DNA from: an uncultured Gammaproteobacteria bacterium
Lineage (GTDB): Bacteria > Pseudomonadota > Gammaproteobacteria > UBA6429 > Thiohalophilaceae
DNA: 64,000 nucleotides
Direction of reading: 5' to 3'
NCBI GenBank assembly: GCA_937967995.1
Contig: CALBTB010000004.1
Span: 124,001 to 188,000, forward strand
The notes below the pieces were generated by a model. The model ran no database searches, was not told the origin of the DNA, and worked only from the letters and a program-made list of their open reading frames with translations. Shown in pieces: positions 17,806 through 25,554 of this stretch. Positions within the stretch are counted from its first letter, which is position 1. Every line of letters starts with the position of its first letter. Both the position numbers and the translations under genes were made by a program.

Positions 17806-18324
17806 TTATTGGTTTTGATTTTTATACTCGGACCGTACGCCTTGTTTGACTGACTGCAATAACGGCATCAATTCCTGCAACGCTTTGCGGTAAACCACCC
17901 GTTTAAAGGAAACCACCTGGTGTACCGTTTCCTCGTGGTTAATCCAGCGCCAGGAATCGAATTCCGGTTTATCACAGTTATCCAGGCAGACATCCGCCTC
18001 CTGGTTGATCAGCTTGAGCAGAAACCAGATTTGCTTTTGCCCCACATACCTCGATGGATTCGTGCGGGCACGTAGGAATCGTTTAGGAATTCGGTAACGC
18101 AGCCAGCGTGACGTGCGACCGAGCAATTTCACATCACTGGGACAAAGCCCAACTTCTTCGGATAATTCCCGGTACAGGGCCTGCTCCGGACTTTCATCCC
18201 GGTTGATGCCGCCCTGCGGAAATTGCCAGGCGTCTTCACCGACCCGGCGGGCCCAGAACACCTTGCCGGCCTCATTACACAAAATGATACCCACATTCGC
18301 TCTAAACCCTTGCCGATCAATCAC
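17806..18324 (-). CDS. rppH: RppH RNA pyrophosphohydrolase
   Basis: A 172-residue Nudix hydrolase. The Nudix box is complete (GGINRDESPEQALYRELSEEVGL, catalytic Glu residues in REL.EE). The family opening RQGFRANVGIILCNEAGKVFWARR and WQFPQGGI are typical of RppH/NudH. It removes pyrophosphate from 5'-triphosphate mRNA ends, starting decay. The start codon is GTG (18322-18324). It leads the operon with ptsP and the secretion-type ATPase. Confidence 0.94.
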   Translation of the reverse strand: MIDRQGFRANVGIILCNEAGKVFWARRVGEDAWQFPQGGINRDESPEQALYRELSEEVGLCPSDVKLLGRTSRWLRYRIPKRFLRARTNPSRYVGQKQIWFLLKLINQEADVCLDNCDKPEFDSWRWINHEETVHQVVSFKRVVYRKALQELMPLLQSVKQGVRSEYKNQNQ

Positions 18325-18406
18325 TTAGATAAATCTCTTAATAGTTCTCTTAAAATTTATTGTTTCATACCCGCGACAGGCAGCACAACTTCTATTAAAT
18401 GAAGCA

Positions 18407-18424
18407 GATTTTTCTAGAAAAATC
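18407..18424. promoter_or_regulatory. 18-base perfect palindrome between rppH and the HAD gene
   Basis: GATTTTTCTAGAAAAATC is a perfect 18-base palindrome in the 192-base divergent gap, about 83 bases from the rppH start and 93 from the HAD start. It could be an operator shared by both genes; no known regulator is recognised. Confidence 0.4.
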
Positions 18425-18516
18425 CAATACTTAAGCGAAATTTGCTGAGACACCCTCGTCCCGCCAAATTACGGTAAGATGCCCAGCTTTGACAACCAAT
18501 TAGGGAAGAATTCGAC

Positions 18517-19179
18517 GTGCGGCTGGCGATTTTTGATCTCGATAACACGCTGCTGGCAGGAGACAGCGATTACCTGTGGGGCAAATTCCTGTGCCAGCAC
18601 GGAGCTGTGGACGCAGACCACTATGAATGCACAAACCAGCGCTTCTATGATGAATACAAGGCCGGCAAGCTGGATATTTACGAATTTCTCGAATTCAGCC
18701 TGGCACCACTGGCCCGTTTCAGCCCCGAGCAACTCGATAAGCTGCACCACCAGTTCATGCAGGACATCATTTCCCCCCTCATTACACCGGCCGCGCGCGA
18801 ACTGGTAGAACAACATCGCGGACAGGGCGATACCCTCATGATCATCACTGCCACAAACCGCTTTATCACCGCGCCGATTGCACAGGCGTTTGGTGTTGAA
18901 CACCTGCTGGCCACCGAGGTAGAAATGAAAGAAGGTCGTTATACCGGTAAGGTCGCCGACATTCCCTGTTTTCAGGACGGCAAGGTTAAACGCCTGCAAC
19001 GCTGGTTAGACGAAAACGATGCTGATCTGACCGATAGCTGGTTCTACTCAGACTCACACAATGATTTACCGCTGCTGGAAAAAGTCACTCACCCGGTGGC
19101 GGTCAATCCGGATGACACATTGAGATCCGTGGCAGTACAACGAGACTGGCCCATTCTACAACTACACCATGACAACTAG
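18517..19179 (+). CDS. HAD-IB family phosphatase (SerB-like)
   Basis: A 220-residue protein with HAD motif I LAIFDLDNTLL (nucleophile Asp), motif II in TLMIITATNRF, Lys in GKVKRL and motif IV in YSDSHNDLPLLE. The all-helical cap is that of subfamily IB, which includes phosphoserine phosphatase and the group often encoded next to rppH in gammaproteobacteria. The natural substrate is unknown. Start chosen as GTG 18517 because AGGGAAGAA lies at the right distance upstream and the protein begins directly with strand 1. Its end overlaps btuC by 11 bases. Confidence 0.85.
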   Translation: MRLAIFDLDNTLLAGDSDYLWGKFLCQHGAVDADHYECTNQRFYDEYKAGKLDIYEFLEFSLAPLARFSPEQLDKLHHQFMQDIISPLITPAARELVEQHRGQGDTLMIITATNRFITAPIAQAFGVEHLLATEVEMKEGRYTGKVADIPCFQDGKVKRLQRWLDENDADLTDSWFYSDSHNDLPLLEKVTHPVAVNPDDTLRSVAVQRDWPILQLHHDN

Positions 19180-20191
19180 GACAACTAGCCGCACATTGCC
19201 CGGCCACTCGCACCGCATTGCCCTGCTGCGCCTGTTCGTGTTGTGCCTGGTGGCAATCGTCGGTTTTCTGTTTGCCCTGATGTCCGGAAGCGTCGATGTG
19301 CAATGGCAGGACCTGCGCGTAATCTTTACCGGGGAAGCCAGCGATATACAACAACGTATCATTGCGGAGTTACGCCTGCCGCGCGCCATGCATGCCTTTG
19401 TCACCGGTGCCCTACTGGCACTGGCCGGCGCACTCATGCAGGTGCTGTTGCGTAATCCGCTGGCCGATCCCTATGTGCTGGGCATCTCCGGTGGGTCAGC
19501 CGTGTTTGCCCTGCTGGCCATGCTGATCGGTCTGGCCGGACTGATGCTTTCCGTCGCCGCTTTCTTTGGTGCCATGCTGGCCATGTTACTGGTGTTTGGT
19601 CTGGCACGCGGTAAAGGCAGCTGGACACCAACGCGCCTGTTATTAACCGGCATCGTGCTGGCATCCGGCTGGGCGGCCATTATCAGTTTTATTCTCAGCG
19701 TTGCACCACAGGGACAACTGCGTAGTCTGATCTTCTGGCTAATGGGTGACCTGAGTTTTGCCGAGCACATTCTGCCCGGTACGCTCGTGCTTGCTGCCGG
19801 GTTACTGCTCGCCATGAGCATGGCGCGTAATCTCAACATTCTGGCACTGGGTGCCGAACAGGCCGCGACGTTTGGCCTGGATATTCAACGCTTCCGTTGG
19901 CAAATCTATGTGCTGGCTTCACTACTGACGGCCAGTGCCGTCGTGCAGGTTGGCAACATTGGTTTTGTAGGGTTGATCGTCCCGCATCTGCTACGACTGG
20001 CCGGATTGTATGACTACCGGTACCTGGTCCCCGGTTGTGCACTCGCCGGTGGTAGCCTGTTGATGTTTGCTGATGCCCTGTCACGCATCATAGTCGATGA
20101 CCTGTCCCTGCCGGTCGGCATCCTGACGGCAGTGATTGGTGTACCGGTGTTCATCTTTTTACTGTATCGCGGCACAAGGACACTGCGGTGA
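19169..20191 (+). CDS. btuC: BtuC-like cobalamin/iron-chelate ABC permease (FecCD family)
   Basis: A 340-residue polytopic protein with about ten hydrophobic segments. Family signatures: LRLPRAMHAFVTGALLALAG, LRNPLADPYVLGISGGSAVF, and GFVGLIVPHLLRL (the loop that contacts the ATPase). FecCD-type permeases import vitamin B12 or siderophores. Assignment to B12 rests on context: the ATPase follows, the riboswitch-led operon is 2 kb away and btuF lies at 28.5 kb. Its stop overlaps the start of btuD (TGATG). Confidence 0.88.
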   Translation: MTTRTTSRTLPGHSHRIALLRLFVLCLVAIVGFLFALMSGSVDVQWQDLRVIFTGEASDIQQRIIAELRLPRAMHAFVTGALLALAGALMQVLLRNPLADPYVLGISGGSAVFALLAMLIGLAGLMLSVAAFFGAMLAMLLVFGLARGKGSWTPTRLLLTGIVLASGWAAIISFILSVAPQGQLRSLIFWLMGDLSFAEHILPGTLVLAAGLLLAMSMARNLNILALGAEQAATFGLDIQRFRWQIYVLASLLTASAVVQVGNIGFVGLIVPHLLRLAGLYDYRYLVPGCALAGGSLLMFADALSRIIVDDLSLPVGILTAVIGVPVFIFLLYRGTRTLR

Positions 20192-20967
20192 TGAGCGCAT
20201 TATTACAAGCGCAGTCATTACACCTGCGTGCCGGTGACAAGATACTGTGCAACGACCTTGACTGGCAGGCGCATCGTGGAGATGTCTGGGCAATACTGGG
20301 TCGCAATGGCGCCGGTAAAACCACCCTGTTGCACACACTTGCCGGATTGATCGTACCACCGCAGGGTAGCGTGCAGCTGATGGGCAAGTCCATTTCCGAC
20401 TGGCCACGCCGAGCCGTGGCAAAAAAGCTGGGACTGTTATTGCAGGATTATCATGAACCCTTTCCCGGTTCCGTGTTTGACTATGTCCTGATGGGACGTC
20501 ACCCGCATCTGCATGCACTGCAATGGGAAACAGACGAAGACTTTTCACGCGTCAACCAGGCACTGGAAAAGGTCGGCCTGACCGACTTTGCAGCGAGAAA
20601 TATTCAGACACTATCCGGTGGCGAATTCCAGCGCATGCGCATCGCCATGCTGCTGGTACAGGATCCACAAATCCTGTTACTGGATGAGCCGGTTAATCAC
20701 CTCGACATGCAGTTTCAGCATGCCATTCTTGATTCACTGGTTGATGCGACATTCATGCATGATCGGGCTGTCATGATGAGTCTGCATGATGTCAACCTGG
20801 CAGCGCGATACTGCACACATGCCCTGCTCATTCACGATCAGGGCCGAATCGAAACCGGGCCGGTTGAACAGGTACTCAATGAGCAAACGCTGTCAGAGTT
20901 GTATCAGTATCCGGTGAAAAAATACGGCGAGCACGGGCACACGCACTTTATTGCGTCAGATGCGTGA
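20191..20967 (+). CDS. btuD: BtuD-like ABC transporter ATPase
   Basis: About 258 residues from ATG 20191. Walker A GRNGAGKTTLL, Q-loop in LLLQDYHEPF, signature LSGGEFQRMRIAML, Walker B ILLLDEPVNHLD, and the switch His in MSLHDVNLAARYC. This is the energy-coupling subunit for the BtuC permease. A GTG three bases earlier is a less likely start. It is convergent with the ParA gene, overlapping it by 12 bases at the 3' ends. Confidence 0.9.
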   Translation: MSALLQAQSLHLRAGDKILCNDLDWQAHRGDVWAILGRNGAGKTTLLHTLAGLIVPPQGSVQLMGKSISDWPRRAVAKKLGLLLQDYHEPFPGSVFDYVLMGRHPHLHALQWETDEDFSRVNQALEKVGLTDFAARNIQTLSGGEFQRMRIAMLLVQDPQILLLDEPVNHLDMQFQHAILDSLVDATFMHDRAVMMSLHDVNLAARYCTHALLIHDQGRIETGPVEQVLNEQTLSELYQYPVKKYGEHGHTHFIASDA

Positions 20968-21645
20968 ATGGGCCGTACTGAGGGCGTGTCGGGGTCTGAT
21001 TTCTTCGAGCCAGTCCAGCAGTTCCTGCCAGTGGACCTTGTCCTGCTGAACGCGCGTATCCCACATTTCAAAGATTCCCACGCCGCGTGCAGAGGCACGG
21101 ACATAGTTTTGTGTGTCACGCAGGCTGGCCAGGAACGGTAACTTGAGCGTGGCAAGAAAACGTTCCAGCGACTGGTACACCAGTGTGTTTTTCTTGATCC
21201 GATTTGCCACCACACCGACCTGCACACCAAAGCTGCGAACCTTACCGACCAGCAACAGCTCTTCGATAAAGCGGGTTGCCGCGTGAATGTCGATGGGACT
21301 GGGTAAAACCGGCACGATCACTGCATCTACCTGGCGCACCAGTTCCTGCAGGCTCTGACCCATGATACCGGCCGGCGCATCGATAATAATGCGTTCGGTT
21401 CCGGGCAGGACACGCCGGTGCCAGGACAGGGTGACGCCACTGCGAGGCCGTGCATAGGCAGGCACACCATAGATTTCCTGCTTTTCATTGGGGCGCAGGC
21501 TCAACCATTTCGTACTGGATGCCTGCGGATCATTATCAACAAGCGCCGTCGTCGCACCCTGACTGGCATAGTAACTTGCCAGATTGGTCGCGATAGTGGT
21601 CTTGCCACAGCCGCCTTTTGAATTGAGCACCAGTATACGGGTCAT
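20956..21645 (-). CDS. orphan ParA/MinD-family ATPase
   Basis: About 229 residues from ATG 21645 (MTRILVLNSKGGCGKTTIA). Deviant Walker A KGGCGKTT, Asp in LVDNDPQASSTKWL, and IIIDAPAGIMG as switch II. The small size without a DNA-binding N-terminus puts it among chromosomal ParA-like positioning ATPases, which place pili, chemoreceptors or other cargo. No ParB or obvious cargo lies next to it. An inverted repeat covering a perfect TATAAT lies just upstream. Role not assignable. Confidence 0.85.
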   Translation of the reverse strand: MTRILVLNSKGGCGKTTIATNLASYYASQGATTALVDNDPQASSTKWLSLRPNEKQEIYGVPAYARPRSGVTLSWHRRVLPGTERIIIDAPAGIMGQSLQELVRQVDAVIVPVLPSPIDIHAATRFIEELLLVGKVRSFGVQVGVVANRIKKNTLVYQSLERFLATLKLPFLASLRDTQNYVRASARGVGIFEMWDTRVQQDKVHWQELLDWLEEIRPRHALSTAHSRI

Positions 21646-21667
21646 GGATGAAAACCGTGTTTTAGTG

Positions 21668-21692
21668 GGGGGTCTTTCTATTATAAGACCCA
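21668..21692 (-). promoter_or_regulatory. candidate parA promoter within an inverted repeat
   Basis: On the minus strand GGGTCTTATAATAGAAAGACCC: arms GGGTCTT and AAGACCC flank a loop that contains TATAAT (21685-21680). The -10 inside a dyad is a typical repressor layout, possibly autoregulation. No good -35 is seen 17 bases upstream. Confidence 0.4.
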
Positions 21693-21892
21693 CCTATGGA
21701 TAAATCTGAATATTTTACAATTTAAGCTATTGTCGCATTAATATTGTGGAATAACACGCGAAATCATTATCTTTATATATAGGTTATTGTTTTTATTACT
21801 GAAATAATCGATGGATTTCTGTGCAGTGCGTCTCAGCGCACCCGACTTGACAGTCATATCAGCCAAAGCGCATCATCCCGACCCAGATATTG

Positions 21893-22161
21893 CTTCAGGT
21901 GCCCACTGGTTCAACCAGTAGGTGAAACGGGAAGCCGGTGCCCCATGTATGGGAATTCCGGCGCTGCCCCCGCAACGGTAAGCAGGTTAACGTGAGTCAC
22001 AACGCCACTGCCATTCAGGTGGGAAGGCGATTCACGGGATGATCGAATACGTCCACTTGCAAGCCCGGAGACCGGCCTGATGTATCTCAATTGTGACGCG
22101 GAGGGCGACACAGGACACACTTCCTCCGCGCCAGAACTGATTCGCGGGTGTGCGACGGAGG
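21893..22161 (+). promoter_or_regulatory. cobalamin riboswitch with ribosome-binding-site switch
   Basis: Conserved elements of the adenosylcobalamin aptamer in order: AGGTGCCC near 21896, GTGAAACGGGAAGCCGGTGCC around 21923, GCTGCCCCCGCAACGGTAAG at about 21963-21982, and the B12 box GCAAGCCCGGAGACCGGCC at about 22060-22079. The expression platform shows mutually exclusive stems: CCTCCG (22123-22128) can pair with CGCGGAGG (22097-22104) or with the ribosome-binding site CGGAGG (22156-22161). That fits translational repression by bound cobalamin of the TonB-like gene and its operon. Confidence 0.93.
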
Positions 22162-22788
22162 AATTCAACGATTAACAGTCCAATACTAGTTGCCGGTCTA
22201 CTATCTCTCGCTCTGCATGTGGGCCTGCTTTATCACAGTACCCAACTTCAGATTCACAGCGCTCCGAATTTCAGCCAGGCACCACAACCGGCCGGCCAGT
22301 TTGCCGTTGTACTGCAGACACAAAGCGCCAATACAAATTCGAAAAGCGAAACACGACAACCGCACCAGCACACAGCGCAGGCAGCGACCAAACCTGAGAC
22401 ACAGGCCAGCATCAAACCGGTCACTGAGTTACACCAGGCGTCGGTTTCGGCTGCAACGACATCCGGTGCCGTGCACAGGGTTTCTGTGGCAACGATTAAC
22501 CATGACATGCTGAGCTACCTGCAAAGTGAATTTCGACTGCGCTTTCATTATCCCCGCCTGGCGGTCAAACGAGGCTGGCAGGGCCAGGTTATTATCGGCA
22601 TGCAGGTGCATCCATCCGGCGTCATTGACAACATTGCCATTCAACAGAGTTCCGGCTATCCGCTGCTGGATCAGAACGCCATGCACACGTTTCGATCCAT
22701 CGGTACGGTAACCCGGCAGCTTCAACAACGACTCACTGAATCACATGCGATCTCCATTCCGGTGATTTACCAATTAACAGGTGGTTAA
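22150..22788 (+). CDS. TonB-like energy transducer under B12 riboswitch control
   Basis: Up to 212 residues: one N-terminal membrane helix (about 9-28), a Gln/Thr/Lys-rich periplasmic linker, and a C-terminal TonB domain (about 118-210; FHYPRLAVKRGWQGQVIIGMQV, SSGYPLLDQNAMHTF). It would power an outer-membrane cobalamin receptor. The receptor itself (btuB) is not in this window. Start problem: GTG 22150 has no ribosome-binding site, while the strong CGGAGG at 22156-22161 points to the rare codons ACG 22168 or ATT 22171 in the same frame. The N-terminus is therefore uncertain by about seven residues. Confidence 0.85.
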   Translation: MRRRNSTINSPILVAGLLSLALHVGLLYHSTQLQIHSAPNFSQAPQPAGQFAVVLQTQSANTNSKSETRQPHQHTAQAATKPETQASIKPVTELHQASVSAATTSGAVHRVSVATINHDMLSYLQSEFRLRFHYPRLAVKRGWQGQVIIGMQVHPSGVIDNIAIQQSSGYPLLDQNAMHTFRSIGTVTRQLQQRLTESHAISIPVIYQLTGG

Positions 22789-22789
22789 C

Positions 22790-23341
22790 ATGGGACATCG
22801 TTTATCCAAAATATATACACGCACCGGTGACAAAGGCACGACCGGACTGGGCGATGGCTCTCGTGTCGACAAGGATCACCCCCGCGTTGAAGCCTATGGC
22901 ACTGTCGATGAGCTGAATTCATTAATCGGTGTAATCCTGTCACACCCGTTGCCGGAGGCAGTGGCATCATGCCTGTCCAATATTCAGCATGACCTGTTTG
23001 ATCTGGGTGGCGAGTTGTGTGTGCCCGGCCACCAGGCTATCGCGTCGGATTATGTGACAAGACTTGAGCAACAGCTCGATAGCTTTAATGCCGATTTACC
23101 GGCGCTAAAGGAATTCATTTTGCCTGCCGGTGGTGCTGCTACCTCACAATGCCATGTTGCCCGCACTGTCTGCCGTCGCGCAGAACGCCGCATGCATACC
23201 TTAAATAAAACCGAACCGGTCAGTCAGGATAGCATGGCATACATTAATCGCCTCTCTGATCTGTTATTTGTCATCGCGCGCGTCTGTGCTCGCGATGAAA
23301 ATGGCAAGGAAGTCCTTTGGAATCCGAATCGATACAAGTAA
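22790..23341 (+). CDS. PduO-type ATP:cob(I)alamin adenosyltransferase
   Basis: About 183 residues from ATG 22790, preceded by AGGTGG. PduO/MMAB signature: KIYTRTGDKGTTGLGDGSRVDKDHPRVEAYGTVDELNS (ATP-binding N-terminus) and CHVARTVCRRAERRM (cobalamin-side helix). It attaches the adenosyl group to cob(I)alamin, making coenzyme B12. Placement directly after the riboswitch-controlled TonB gene couples import and activation. GTG 22781 is a weaker alternative start. The type is PduO, not BtuR/CobA. Confidence 0.93.
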   Translation: MGHRLSKIYTRTGDKGTTGLGDGSRVDKDHPRVEAYGTVDELNSLIGVILSHPLPEAVASCLSNIQHDLFDLGGELCVPGHQAIASDYVTRLEQQLDSFNADLPALKEFILPAGGAATSQCHVARTVCRRAERRMHTLNKTEPVSQDSMAYINRLSDLLFVIARVCARDENGKEVLWNPNRYK

Positions 23342-23373
23342 AATAAGTCCCGATTCAATTCGGGAGGAATAAA

Positions 23374-24144
23374 ATGCGAGATGCAGTCGTACTGGTCGGT
23401 GTCGGTGAAATGGGCGGGGTTTTTGCGCGCGGGGTTCTGCGAACGAGCCATCCCGTCATTCCGGTGACCCGCAAAACGGATATCAATGCCGTTGCCCAGG
23501 CAAATCCTGATCCGCAACTGGTACTGGTCTCGGTAGGTGAAAATGACCTGCACCCAACACTGGAAACGATTCCAGCGGCCTGGCACAAACGAATCGGCCT
23601 GTTACAGAACGAATTGTTGCCGCGCGACTGGCAGCAACATAATTTTTCCGACCCCACTGTCATTTCCGTCTGGTTTGAGAAGAAAAAAGGCCAGGATTAC
23701 AAGGTGCTGATTTCTTCACCTGCCTATGGACCGCAGGCCGAACTGCTGGTTGATGCACTGGCTTCACTGGATATTCCCGCGCATGTTGTTGGCAGTGAAA
23801 ATGACATGCAGTACGAACTGGTTCGCAAGAACGTTTATATTCTAACAACCAATATCGCCGGACTGGTAACGGGCGGTACGGTTGAACATCTGTGGAACGA
23901 TAACAAAGCGCTTGCCGAAGAAGTCGCTAATGAAGTTATGGATATTCAGGAATACCTGACTCAGTCAACATATGATCGAAACCGGTTGATGGACGGCTTT
24001 GTGGAAGGTATCAACGGTGACCTGGAACATAAATGCATGGGCCGTTCTGCACCGGGACGCCTGGCACGCGCCTTACAACATGCTGACGAGGCCGACCTGG
24101 CCGTACCTCGCTTGCGAGAGATCCAGGCTAATCACACGGATTAA
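23374..24144 (+). CDS. Rossmann-fold NAD(P)-binding protein, ketopantoate reductase-like
   Basis: A 256-residue protein with an N-terminal dinucleotide loop (VVLVGVGEMGGVFARGVLRT, GxGxxG) followed by strand 2 and a C-terminal helical part with YELVRKNVYILTTNIAGL, reminiscent of the PanE/ApbA fold where a Lys-Asn pair acts. Not a clear PanE: the overall sequence diverges, so the substrate is unknown. It follows the adenosyltransferase by 32 bases with GGGAGG before the ATG, so it belongs to the riboswitch operon. A link to cobalamin use is only contextual. Confidence 0.6.
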   Translation: MRDAVVLVGVGEMGGVFARGVLRTSHPVIPVTRKTDINAVAQANPDPQLVLVSVGENDLHPTLETIPAAWHKRIGLLQNELLPRDWQQHNFSDPTVISVWFEKKKGQDYKVLISSPAYGPQAELLVDALASLDIPAHVVGSENDMQYELVRKNVYILTTNIAGLVTGGTVEHLWNDNKALAEEVANEVMDIQEYLTQSTYDRNRLMDGFVEGINGDLEHKCMGRSAPGRLARALQHADEADLAVPRLREIQANHTD

Positions 24145-24358
24145 ATCCGTCATGAATACTCCAGTGATCCAGAAACAGGTTGCGTTGGGTCACCCCAAAA
24201 GGTGACTCATCACGGTTGATACAGACCGGCCCGCTTACCGTCAACAGGTCAATGGATTCGATCTCCGAAATTTCTCCACTGACTGTTTCAAGCGTGATCA
24301 AAAGATTATCCAGCAGTTCCCTGCATTCGGAATGAACATTTATGGTTAAGGTATACAT
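24128..24358 (-). CDS. small protein C of a three-gene coupled set
   Basis: A 76-residue soluble acidic protein (MYTLTINVHSECRELLDNLL start), no membrane segment, with alternating strand-helix character in the first half. Its ATG overlaps the stop of the preceding micro-gene (TGATG). Its 3' end overlaps the convergent Rossmann-fold gene by 17 bases. Not recognised. It is the largest and most folded-looking of the three coupled small genes. Confidence 0.5.
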   Translation of the reverse strand: MYTLTINVHSECRELLDNLLITLETVSGEISEIESIDLLTVSGPVCINRDESPFGVTQRNLFLDHWSIHDGFNPCD

Positions 24359-24462
24359 CAAATCACCATTGCCTTTACCGTAATATAAAATGCGGATACA
24401 CCGAAATATACAGCCAGTGCACATAACACCCAGAGCAAATAGCGCAACAATTTTTCATTCAC
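24358..24462 (-). CDS. micro-gene B, 34-residue single-helix membrane peptide
   Basis: GTG start at 24462 overlapping the TAG stop of micro-gene A (TAGTG). The peptide MNEKLLRYLLWVLCALAVYF and 14 more residues are almost entirely one membrane helix. Its stop overlaps the start of the next gene. A longer reading from 24651 in the same frame (97 aa) exists, but its start has a poor ribosome-binding site, while the overlaps at both ends favour three separate genes. Confidence 0.4.
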   Translation of the reverse strand: MNEKLLRYLLWVLCALAVYFGVSAFYITVKAMVI

Positions 24463-24620
24463 TACAGTGGTGCTGCCGTCACAACCTGAACATACGACAG
24501 AAAAATCAAAAACGCTGACATCACGCAGATATGCTGAACGATATCCGCCAGTCGTTGCCAGACAGTTGGGCGCGGTGCCCTGCTCCAGATTCGTATTGCA
24601 GATTTTGTTTGCTGATTCAT
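24462..24620 (-). CDS. micro-gene A, 52-residue membrane peptide
   Basis: ATG at 24620 preceded by AGGAG with a seven-base spacer, the best ribosome-binding site in this stretch. The peptide has a basic N-terminal half (SAIRIWSRAPRPTVWQRL) and a hydrophobic C-terminal helix (HICVMSAFLIFLSYVQVV). Divergent from the response-regulator gene at 24837. No family recognised. The choice of this frame over the overlapping 97-aa frame rests on the ribosome-binding site and stop/start overlap. Confidence 0.45.
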   Translation of the reverse strand: MNQQTKSAIRIWSRAPRPTVWQRLADIVQHICVMSAFLIFLSYVQVVTAAPL

Positions 24621-24836
24621 AAATTGTCTCCTGTCCCAGCGTGCCATCCATGGCCTTGATTTTCCCTGTACGCGCCGGAGTTCATAGGTAAATTCTGGCT
24701 TTCACAAATGGCAGCATGCAGGGTGAAACAGGGATACTGACTGATGAAAAATGACAAATTATGATTATGTTGTTATTGGCCGCAGGCTGGAATGATATTG
24801 TGCTAATGTATAGTCAAGGCTACAGGTGGAGGACAC

Positions 24837-25529
24837 ATGAGCAAAGTAATCGCCATCGTCGAAGATGAACCGACAATTCGTCAAAACTATGCAGATGCAC
24901 TGGGTAAACAGGGCTACCAGGTGGAACAATTTGGTAGTCGCGAACAGGCTGTGGCCGCCTTTGATCGTAAACTACCCGACCTGGCCCTGCTGGATATCGG
25001 CCTGAATGACGAAGTCGATGGCGGCTTTGACTTATGCCGCAGCTTGCGTGCCAAATCATCAACACTGCCCATTATCTTCCTGACCGCGCGTGACAGTGAC
25101 CTAGATACTATTTCCGGATTACGACTGGGCGCCGATGATTATCTGACCAAGGACATCAGTATTCCCAACCTGTGTGCACGAATCAGTGCTTTCTTTCGCC
25201 GACTCGATCTGGCCAGTCAGCCGGCTGCACAGGAGGACATTATCGAGCGCGGCCCACTCAAACTGGATATGAATCGTTTCAGTGCCTTCTGGAACGACCA
25301 TATGATTGATCTTACCTTAACAGAATTCTGGATCGTGCATACCCTGGCATTACGCCCGGGTCATGTTAAAAACCGTGAACAGTTAATGAATGATGCACGC
25401 ATTGTCGTCGATGATGCGACGATAACGTCACATATAAAGCGTATAAGAAACAAATTCAGCGCTGTTGATAAAAATTTTTCCTGTATCGATACCGTCTATG
25501 GCATGGGCTATCGCTGGACAGAGAAATAA
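24837..25529 (+). CDS. OmpR-type response regulator, PdsR-like (dedicated sortase system type)
   Basis: A 230-residue regulator: acidic pocket VEDE, phosphoacceptor Asp in LALLDIGLNDEVDGG, Thr in IIFLTARDSD, Lys in DYLTKDISIP (Lys followed by Asp, not Pro). The C-terminal winged helix holds TEFWIVHTLALRPGHVKNRE and TSHIKRIRNKF. Wording such as LTKD, GGFDLCR and the conserved C-terminus IDTVYGMGYRW resembles the proteobacterial dedicated sortase response regulator family as I remember it. It has a good ribosome-binding site (GGTGGAGG) and precedes its kinase by 25 bases. Confidence 0.85.
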   Translation: MSKVIAIVEDEPTIRQNYADALGKQGYQVEQFGSREQAVAAFDRKLPDLALLDIGLNDEVDGGFDLCRSLRAKSSTLPIIFLTARDSDLDTISGLRLGADDYLTKDISIPNLCARISAFFRRLDLASQPAAQEDIIERGPLKLDMNRFSAFWNDHMIDLTLTEFWIVHTLALRPGHVKNREQLMNDARIVVDDATITSHIKRIRNKFSAVDKNFSCIDTVYGMGYRWTEK

Positions 25530-25554
25530 TTAAAACACGGTTATTGTTTTAGCT

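Noticed and set aside
24358..24651. Single 97-codon gene in place of micro-genes A and B
   Set aside because: Its ATG has only a weak AAGG two bases away, whereas the alternative start at 24620 has AGGAG at seven bases and the stop/start overlaps are exact. Kept as an alternative, not as the main call.
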